Assembly (NCBI RefSeq): GCF_014650995.1
Contig: NZ_BMWA01000020.1
Span: 62,001-126,000 of the forward strand
Length of the DNA: 64,000 bases
From: Streptomyces viridiviolaceus
GTDB taxonomy: Bacteria; Actinomycetota; Actinomycetes; Streptomycetales; Streptomycetaceae
Direction of reading: 5' to 3'
Every line of letters starts with the position of its first letter. Position 1 is the stretch's first letter. The notes below the pieces were generated by a model. The model made no database searches. It saw only the letters and a program-made list of their open reading frames with translations, and was not told the origin of the DNA. Shown piece by piece: positions 58,564-64,000 of the stretch. The position numbers and the translations under genes were made by a program.

Positions 58564-61269
58564 TCACTGCGGTGCACGAACGACCACCTCGGCGAGTGAG
58601 AGGGTCCCGGTGGTCGGAAGCTGGACCCGTACGTACCGCTTGTGGCCGGCGATGTCGACCAGCGCGGACGACCCGATGGTGCCCTCGTAGCGGACGCTGA
58701 CAACGCCGGGCGTGGCCAGGGCCTCGTCCAGCGAGTCCGGCAGCGGTGTGTCGGAGAGAAGGATCAGCGGGTCGGTGAGCCGCTCGGAGCAGCAGTCGGT
58801 GCGGTTGAACAGCTTTACGCTGCCGATCCACTCGCGCCGGCCGAGGTCGACCTGCCACCATGGCCGGCTGACGTTCTCCTCGGTGTGGGTGATCGATGCG
58901 GAGCCCCAGCTGCCGCTGGTGTTGCCGTCGATGCCGCGCTCCGGCGAACCACCCCAGGCGGTGCTGGACTGGGAGGCGGCCTGGCCCTCGGCGAGGTTGC
59001 CGGGTATCACGGGCTGATGGTTCCACTCGATCGGTGAGGTTCGGGTCTGCGCGACGCCGCCGTCGATGTAGTTGGTCGTGGCGGTGAAGCCCTGGGTGTC
59101 GTGGGCCTGCCCGCCGGTCCAGGTCGCTGTCGCGGTCGTGGTCCAGGCCTCGCCGGGGGCGAGGCTGTCGCGCTGTTGCTCGGCCGGGGTGACGGTCCAG
59201 CCGGCGGTGCCGGTCAACGAGACGCTGACACCGGTCACCGGTGCGGCGGTCCCGTTGGTCACCGTCACAGTGATCGGCGTGGTCTCGCCGACGCCGACCG
59301 TGCGCCGGGTGACGGTCGCGCCCACCTCGACGACGCCCGTGAGCTCGAACACCTGGGGCCGGTGGCCGTCGGGGATCTGCTGCACCAGACCGGAGCCGTC
59401 GAGCACCGCGATCATGCGGGTGACCGCATTGGTCAGGGTCAGGCCGGCGTTGGACGTGGCGATCTGCCACCGCTGCAGGGCGTTGCTGCGGCTGCAGTCC
59501 TCGAGCGTGATCGCGGCAAGCGGCTCCAGCGGCGTGTTGAGGAACCGGCGGCCCTGGCGTGCCTCGAGGCAGCGGTCCGTGGCCGGATCCTTCAACACGT
59601 AGTAGCCGTCGGGGGTGGTCGATATCCGGAACTCGGTGCCCTCCGAGCCGAGGACGACGCGCGCGCCCGCCGCCGCGCCGGCGCCCGTCAGGTAGTGGTT
59701 GGCCGCGGACACCACGTAGCGCCCTGGCCGGATGGGGGTGCGGTCGACGTTGTCGAAGCCCGGTGCCCGTCCGACCGCGTCCGCGCGAGCTGCGAAATCG
59801 TCGTACGTCGGATCCGGCGTGGAGTCGCCCCAGGTGGCCTGGGCTATGAACCGCAGCGGCATCCGGACCTCGTCCTCGATCTCGTTCTCGGTGTTCCCGG
59901 AGCCGTTGTCGGGCCAGAGGGTGATCTTGGCGCCGGTGATCCCGGTGCCGTCGGCGACGTTCTCGCCATCGAAGTTCAGCGGGGTCCAGCCCTCGCCGTA
60001 CAGGCTTCCGGCGTTCGTCTTGAAGCCGCCGCGGACGTTGTAGAGGGCGTAGGCCGAGTTCATCACCGAACGCCCCTCCGCGAGGAGCTGAGAAGGTTTC
60101 ACCTCGTCGTCGGCCCAGTGCTCCACGACGATTTCGCGGTCCAGCGGCACCGTCCCGGCCGTCGTGATCCCGTCGTTCCAGATCCGCAGGGTCTTGCCCT
60201 TCGCCTTGACGTAGGCGTTGATCCGGTTGACGAAGTCGGTGAACGCGTCCTCGGCCACCGCCTCCGGGCCGAACTTCTCCTGGGCGTAGGCGAGCATCTG
60301 CGGGTAGCGCGAGTAGTCCGAGCCGAGCATGTACTCGTCGGCGCCCATGTGCCAGTACGGGGTGTCGAAGACCTTGAAGTACTCGTCGATGATCGAGGTG
60401 AGGAACGCGAACGCCTCGGGCTTGGTGATGTCGAGCCGTGACGGCTGCTTGTCCCCGTCGACGTCGGTGAGCTGAAGGTCCGGTCGGTTGCGGATCCAGG
60501 TGTCGATGTGACCGGGGGAGTTGACCTCGGGGACCAGTGTGATGTGGTACTTGTCCGCGAGGCGCTGGAGCCGGTCGATCTGGGCGGGCGTGTAGTAGCC
60601 CCACTCGTTCGCCTCGGGGTGCGCCGTGCTCTTCACCTTCAGCTCCAGCCAGAGCTGGTTGAGCTTGAGGTACGCCGCGTCCTTGATCAGGCGTTCGAGC
60701 CAGGGCATCGACACGTGGATGTAGCAGGCGCACACCCCGACGCCCCGCTCGGCGTACGCGGGAACGTCGACGGCCTCGCCGGCGGGCACCGGGGTTCCGG
60801 CGCGAAGCAGCTGCAACACGGTCCGGGTGCCGAGGAAGGCGCCGTCCTCGGTGCGGCCGGTGACCTGGATGGCGGTGTCGACGCTCAGCGCGTAGCCCTC
60901 CGACCCGAGGTCGGCCCGGTCGGACTCGAGATCGAGCACGATGTCGCCCGCGCGCGGTGTCATGGTCGTGCTCTTGACAGGGAGCGTTCGTCCGAGTATG
61001 TCCGACAGGTCCGTGGCGAAGGTGGCCGCGTCGTCGACCAGTTCGTTGTCGCGGACCAGGACGCGGCTGGTCCGGGCCGGCGTGAAGCTGCCCGCCGCCG
61101 GTTCCCAGTCGGACAGTGCCGGAAGGGTCGTCGGGCTGCCGGGTGCGGTCTCGGCGGTCGGGGTCCCCGGTGCGGCCGAGCCGGTGACGGGGCCGAGGCC
61201 GGTCGAGAGTGCGGCGAGCAACGCAAGTACTGCGGTTCTGACTGCGATGCTGCGAGTGCCGGAGCGCAT
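58564..61269 (-). CDS. Secreted GH20 beta-N-acetylhexosaminidase, multidomain
   Basis: A 901-aa secreted enzyme. The Sec signal (about 1-32) is followed by a GH20b-like domain and a GH20 barrel (about 165-500) with the catalytic pair Asp311-Glu312 in HMGADEY. The usual RGxxLDxxRxF block reads RGVGVCACYIH, an oddity. Then come a ricin-like trefoil part (about 510-645), a NEW3-like beta domain (about 655-745) and a C-terminal F5/8-type-C lectin domain (about 765-900, HTEENVSRPWWQVDLGRREW). It would cleave terminal GlcNAc/GalNAc from glycans or mucins. ATG 61269 was chosen; the open frame continues to 61488 but that part is a fragment of another gene. Confidence 0.88.
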   Translation of the reverse strand: MRSGTRSIAVRTAVLALLAALSTGLGPVTGSAAPGTPTAETAPGSPTTLPALSDWEPAAGSFTPARTSRVLVRDNELVDDAATFATDLSDILGRTLPVKSTTMTPRAGDIVLDLESDRADLGSEGYALSVDTAIQVTGRTEDGAFLGTRTVLQLLRAGTPVPAGEAVDVPAYAERGVGVCACYIHVSMPWLERLIKDAAYLKLNQLWLELKVKSTAHPEANEWGYYTPAQIDRLQRLADKYHITLVPEVNSPGHIDTWIRNRPDLQLTDVDGDKQPSRLDITKPEAFAFLTSIIDEYFKVFDTPYWHMGADEYMLGSDYSRYPQMLAYAQEKFGPEAVAEDAFTDFVNRINAYVKAKGKTLRIWNDGITTAGTVPLDREIVVEHWADDEVKPSQLLAEGRSVMNSAYALYNVRGGFKTNAGSLYGEGWTPLNFDGENVADGTGITGAKITLWPDNGSGNTENEIEDEVRMPLRFIAQATWGDSTPDPTYDDFAARADAVGRAPGFDNVDRTPIRPGRYVVSAANHYLTGAGAAAGARVVLGSEGTEFRISTTPDGYYVLKDPATDRCLEARQGRRFLNTPLEPLAAITLEDCSRSNALQRWQIATSNAGLTLTNAVTRMIAVLDGSGLVQQIPDGHRPQVFELTGVVEVGATVTRRTVGVGETTPITVTVTNGTAAPVTGVSVSLTGTAGWTVTPAEQQRDSLAPGEAWTTTATATWTGGQAHDTQGFTATTNYIDGGVAQTRTSPIEWNHQPVIPGNLAEGQAASQSSTAWGGSPERGIDGNTSGSWGSASITHTEENVSRPWWQVDLGRREWIGSVKLFNRTDCCSERLTDPLILLSDTPLPDSLDEALATPGVVSVRYEGTIGSSALVDIAGHKRYVRVQLPTTGTLSLAEVVVRAPQ

Positions 61270-61274
61270 GGTGG

Positions 61275-61488
61275 TGCCTCTCAATTTCTCTACCGCGTCC
61301 GTCGGACGTCGTTGCCGCGGCCGACCGTGGAGGCGCAGGAGTGTTCCTCGAGGCCGCCGTCCGCACCTCTCCAGCCGGAGAGGAGCCTCCGAGCAGTCCG
61401 GGTCGGTGTGCACCGCGTCGGAGGCGTCGAGCATGTGTGAGGTGGGGAAGCGCACGCCGGTCGAACTGATGCCACGGATGGTGGACAT
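61275..61488 (-). pseudogene. L-fuconate dehydratase 5' remnant
   Basis: The frame ahead of the GH20 start reads VRFPTSHMLDASDAVHTDPD and, after a one-base shift, GLEEHSCASTVGRGNDV. These align with IRFPTSRELDGSDAMNPDPD and GLEGHGFAFTTGRGNDV at the start of the dehydratase at 62558. It is a truncated, frameshifted second copy in the opposite orientation. It is not part of the GH20 protein although it is fused in frame. Confidence 0.75.
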
Positions 61489-61524
61489 GAGGCTCCTCGC
61501 CTGACGAATTCACGGGTAACCTAG

Positions 61525-61535
61525 AGATCGGATCT
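61525..61535. promoter_or_regulatory. Palindrome AGATC-G-GATCT upstream of the minus-strand genes
   Basis: AGATC and GATCT arms flank one base, within an AT-rich patch (CCTAGAGATCGGATCTATCAG). It is a possible operator for the remnant at 61488 and, by read-through, the GH20 gene. Confidence 0.35.
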
Positions 61536-61712
61536 ATCAGCCGTCAAGATGGTTGTAGTTCGACGTTTTCCGTGACTGAGATCGCTATGCATCCGATACA
61601 TGGGAGGTCTGACGAGGTCGGCTCGACTCGACCTCCGCGAGACTCCACCGGTGCCTGTTGACTGCAGTGGTCTTGACGGTGACTCCGCAACCGGCCGTAC
61701 GATCACCGCTCA

Positions 61713-61728
61713 AGTGGTGTAGGCCAAT
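61713..61728. promoter_or_regulatory. GntR/DasR-like site
   Basis: AGTGGTGTAGGCCAAT matches 13 of 16 positions of the DasR consensus A(C/G)TGGTCTAGACCA(C/G)T. It lies 27 bases before the GH89 remnant. DasR controls amino-sugar genes in Streptomyces; binding here is unproven. Confidence 0.4.
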
Positions 61729-61754
61729 CGTAGGCCGGCGTTCGGGAGGCTCTC

Positions 61755-62167
61755 ATGGACATGCCCCGCCGCACGTTCCTCGCGTCGGCCGCCGAAGCCG
61801 AGGAAGTGGCCCAGGAGGTCCTGAGACGGCGGCTGCCGGACCACTGGGACCAGACGGAGCTCCGTACGGTCGCGCGCCACGATGGGCAGGACGCCTTACG
61901 GGTGTCCGGGCGGACGGGACGGATCACGGTCGAGGGCACCAGCGCCGGTGTGCAACTGACCGGTGTCCACTGGTACGTCGAACAGGTCGCGCACCCGCAC
62001 GTGTCGTGGAACGGTGAGCAGCTCGACCGTCTGCCGCGGCGGCTCCCCGGCGTCGGCACTCCACTGGCCACCGCGAACCTCGCCCCCGATTCGCGTTCAG
62101 CGACACGGGTGAGGGCTGCGCCGGCCCGTACCGCGACCGGCCGTACTGGGAACACGAGATCGACGTG
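61755..62167 (+). pseudogene. Alpha-N-acetylglucosaminidase (GH89) N-terminal remnant
   Basis: AEEVAQEVLRRRLPDHWDQT, VSGRTGRITVEGTSAGVQLTG and HWYVEQVAHPHVSWNGEQL match the N-terminal domain of GH89 (NAGLU-type) enzymes. After a one-base frameshift near 62085 the sequence goes on with RFAFSDTGEGCAGPYRDR and PYWEHEIDV. About 135 of the expected 700 or more residues remain. Directly afterwards the sequence turns into an FAH hydrolase fragment. Confidence 0.75.
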
Positions 62168-62170
62168 CGT

Positions 62171-62543
62171 CGATCCCCGACCGGCCCGTGGTCTTCATGA
62201 AGGACCCGGACACGGTCGTGGGGCCGTACGACGACGTCCTCGTTCCACGCGGATCGGTCAAGACGGACCGCGAGGTCGGGCCGGCCGTCGTCATGGGCCG
62301 GACCGCGCGCTGCCTGGAGGGTGCCGAAAAGGGCCTGGCCCACATCGCAGGATCCGCCGTCAGCGACGACGTCCCGGAACGCGGATCTACATGGTTCTCA
62401 GGCCTGGCGACGTCATCGACACCGGCACACCGGCCGGTGTCGCCCTCGGCCTGCCCGGCACGCCCCACCTGCGCCCCGGCGACATCGTCGACCTGTCCAT
62501 CGACGGGCTCGGCAGCCGGCGCCAGACCTCCATCCAAGCCTGA
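62171..62543 (+). pseudogene. Fumarylacetoacetate-hydrolase-family remnant
   Basis: PVVFMKDPDTVVGPYDDVLV, PRGSVKTDREVGPAVVMGRT and AHIAGSAVSDDVPER are typical FAH-fold blocks. A second frame then gives the end of such an enzyme (PGDVIDTGTPAGVALGLPG, then GDIVDLSIDGLG). The start and a middle part are missing. FAH-type enzymes act as 2,4-diketo-3-deoxy-L-fuconate hydrolases in the oxidative L-fucose pathway, matching the next genes. The broken gene still sits in its expected operon position. Confidence 0.72.
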
Positions 62544-62557
62544 AAGGCCGCACGCAC

Positions 62558-63895
62558 ATGACTTCGGTCAGCGCCAGGATCACGGCCGTCGAGACTCACG
62601 ACATCCGCTTCCCCACTTCCCGGGAGCTGGACGGCTCCGACGCCATGAACCCCGACCCCGACTACTCGGCTGCCTACGTCGTGCTGCGCACGAACGCCGA
62701 GGACGGCCTGGAAGGCCACGGGTTCGCCTTCACGACCGGACGGGGCAACGACGTCCAGGTTGCCGCCATTGACGCGCTCGCACCCCACCTCGTCGGACGC
62801 GACGTGGACGCCCTGTGTGCCGACCCCGGGTCACTTGCTCGCCATCTGACGGGCGACAGCCAGCTGCGCTGGCTCGGCCCCGAGAAGGGCGTCATGCACA
62901 TGGCCGTCGGCGCGGTCGTCAACGCGGCGTGGGATCTTGCCGCCAAGCGTGCCCACAAGCCGCTGTGGCGCTTTCTCGTCGATGCCACACCGGAATGGCT
63001 CGTCTCTCAGGTGGATTTCCGCTACATCGCCGATGTGCTCACTCCTGGCGACGCGCTCCGCCTCCTGACTGCCGGCAGAAATGGTTCCGACGCGCGCCGG
63101 GAGCGGCTGCTCGCACGCGGATACCCTGCCTATACGACGTCGCCCGGCTGGCTCGGCTACTCCGACGAGAAGCTCACCCGCCTCGCCCGCCGTGCGGTGG
63201 CCGACGGCTTCACCCAGATCAAGCTCAAGGTCGGCGCCGACCTGGAGGACGACATCCGGCGCATGCGCACGGCCCGGTCCGCCGTGGGCTCCGGTATTCG
63301 CATCGCGATCGACGCCAACCAGCGGTGGAACGTCCCCGAGGCCATCGAATGGACCAAAGCGCTCTCGGAGTTCGACCCTTACTGGATCGAGGAGCCGACC
63401 AGCCCCGATGACATCCTCGGCCACGCCACCGTCCGGGCCAACGTGACCCCTGTCAAGGTCGCCACCGGCGAGCACGTCCAGAATCGGGTCGTCTTCAAAC
63501 AACTGCTCCAGGCCGGAGCCATCGACTTCCTCCAGATCGACGCCACCCGCGTCGGAGGCGTCAACGAGAACCTCGCCATCCTCCTCCTCGCCGCCAAGTT
63601 CGGGGTACCCGTGTGCCCGCACGCAGGCGGAGTCGGCCTCTGCGAACTGGTCCAGCATCTGTCGATGTTCGACTACGTCGCCCTCTCCGGCACCACGGAG
63701 AACAGAGTCATCGAATTCGTCGATCACCTGCACGAGCACTTCGTCACGCCGGTGCTCATCCGAGACGGTCACTACCAGGCTCCGGCGGCGGCCGGGTTTT
63801 CCGCCGAGATGCACCCCGGAACCCTTACCGCCTACGCCTACCCGAACGGCACCTTCTGGACCGCCGACCGAGCCCTCACACCGGAGACCTCCTAA
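62558..63895 (+). CDS. L-fuconate dehydratase (enolase superfamily)
   Basis: A 445-aa enolase-superfamily enzyme (EC 4.2.1.68 type). Catalytic layout: base motif FTQIKLKVGADLED (K-x-K), metal ligands in AIDANQRW (Asp), WIEEPTSPDD (Glu) and ATGEHVQNR (Glu), and the late CPHAGGVGLCELVQH with His. The N-terminal capping domain starts with VETHDIRFPTSRELDGSDAM, diagnostic for L-fuconate dehydratase. It dehydrates L-fuconate to 2-keto-3-deoxy-L-fuconate. ATG 62558 lies 12 bases after the FAH remnant stop. The SDR gene follows with a one-base TAATG overlap, so they share an operon. Confidence 0.92.
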   Translation: MTSVSARITAVETHDIRFPTSRELDGSDAMNPDPDYSAAYVVLRTNAEDGLEGHGFAFTTGRGNDVQVAAIDALAPHLVGRDVDALCADPGSLARHLTGDSQLRWLGPEKGVMHMAVGAVVNAAWDLAAKRAHKPLWRFLVDATPEWLVSQVDFRYIADVLTPGDALRLLTAGRNGSDARRERLLARGYPAYTTSPGWLGYSDEKLTRLARRAVADGFTQIKLKVGADLEDDIRRMRTARSAVGSGIRIAIDANQRWNVPEAIEWTKALSEFDPYWIEEPTSPDDILGHATVRANVTPVKVATGEHVQNRVVFKQLLQAGAIDFLQIDATRVGGVNENLAILLLAAKFGVPVCPHAGGVGLCELVQHLSMFDYVALSGTTENRVIEFVDHLHEHFVTPVLIRDGHYQAPAAAGFSAEMHPGTLTAYAYPNGTFWTADRALTPETS

Positions 63896-64000
63896 TGACA
63901 CAGCCGACCGCCCTGAGCGGCCTGAAGGCCATCGTGACCGGCGGCGCCTCCGGCATCGGCCTCGCCACCGCCGAACTGCTCGCCGCACGTGGCGCCGATG
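63895..64000 (+). CDS. SDR oxidoreductase, N-terminal part (runs off window)
   Basis: The first 35 codons show the cofactor loop VTGGASGIGLATAELLAARG. In the oxidative L-fucose pathway a 2-keto-3-deoxy-L-fuconate dehydrogenase of this family follows fuconate dehydratase, so that role is likely. The ATG shares a base with the stop of the previous gene (TAATG). Confidence 0.85.
   Translation, partial: MTQPTALSGLKAIVTGGASGIGLATAELLAARGAD

Noticed and set aside
58496..61513. 1005-codon minus-strand ORF overlapping the GH20 gene
   Set aside because: It is another frame of the GH20 gene with Arg/Pro-rich translation; GH20 motifs occur only in the other frame.
1..64000. CRISPR arrays, tRNA/rRNA genes, insertion sequences
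   Set aside because: I found no regular short repeats with spacers, no cloverleaf sequence and no transposase or terminal inverted repeats on reading through the window; a tRNAscan or ISfinder run was not possible.

Overview
The window is high-GC actinomycete DNA and looks like an accessory part of a Streptomyces chromosome. Support includes the codon bias, GTG starts, Tat signals, many 4-bp ATGA/GTGA gene overlaps, the regulator types, and a secondary-metabolite cluster lying close to several decaying genes. No rRNA, tRNA, CRISPR array, transposase or integrase was recognised.

Layout. (1) 1-1943: the end of an MFS transporter, then a yybP-ykoY (Mn2+) riboswitch leading into a TMEM165/UPF0016 membrane protein. 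(2) 2304-22576: a lipid-type biosynthetic cluster. Ten tightly coupled minus-strand genes run from 16197 down to 2348: GNAT acyltransferase, NAD-dependent reductase, fatty acyl-AMP ligase, ACP, one KS-AT-ACP PKS module, an aminotransferase/acyl-ACP-reductase fusion, SRPBCC protein, desaturase, P450 and PPTase. A divergent KSIII-ACP-KASII set lies at 16650-19186. An MMPL exporter and a TetR regulator follow, with a shared palindromic operator and a third copy of its half-site before a small operon (22761-23919) that includes a carbonic-anhydrase-like protein with an altered active site. (3) 24067-27780: a lipoprotein and two regulator/SDR pairs (TetR and MerR). (4) 28377-38961: an organosulfur-type locus. 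An eight-gene importer/flavin monooxygenase/hydrolase/FMN reductase operon follows a cysteine-containing leader peptide. A DsbA-like protein, an Rrf2 regulator and a cupin are linked to it by a shared 18-bp dyad. (5) 39165-43526: a decayed stretch with remnants of inulin fructotransferase, an alpha/beta hydrolase, a methyltransferase and a PTS IIA, plus intact Cys-rich and DoxX genes. (6) 43527-52145: secreted peptidases (two M14, one CocE/NonD, one M28), a P450 and a broken luciferase-family gene. (7) 52452-58165: a TrkA/TrkH K+ system, a VOC protein, a Ser/Cys-tailed membrane protein and a Tat-exported VAO-type (cholesterol-oxidase-like) flavoprotein. (8) 58564-64000: a GH20 hexosaminidase and an L-fucose-type catabolic operon (L-fuconate dehydratase, SDR), with fragments of a second fuconate dehydratase, a GH89 enzyme and an FAH hydrolase between them.

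How it fits together. The main inference concerns region 2. Its FAAL, ACP, GNAT and epimerase-like reductase recall the bacterial ceramide toolkit (ACP synthetase, ACP, bCerS, CerR). Here, however, the carbon chain would be extended by a KR-less PKS module and released by an acyl-ACP reductase fused to a class III aminotransferase. A plausible product is an N-acylated, desaturated or oxidised long-chain (3-oxo or 3-hydroxy) amine, a ceramide-like lipid exported by MMPL. This is a hypothesis from domain content only.
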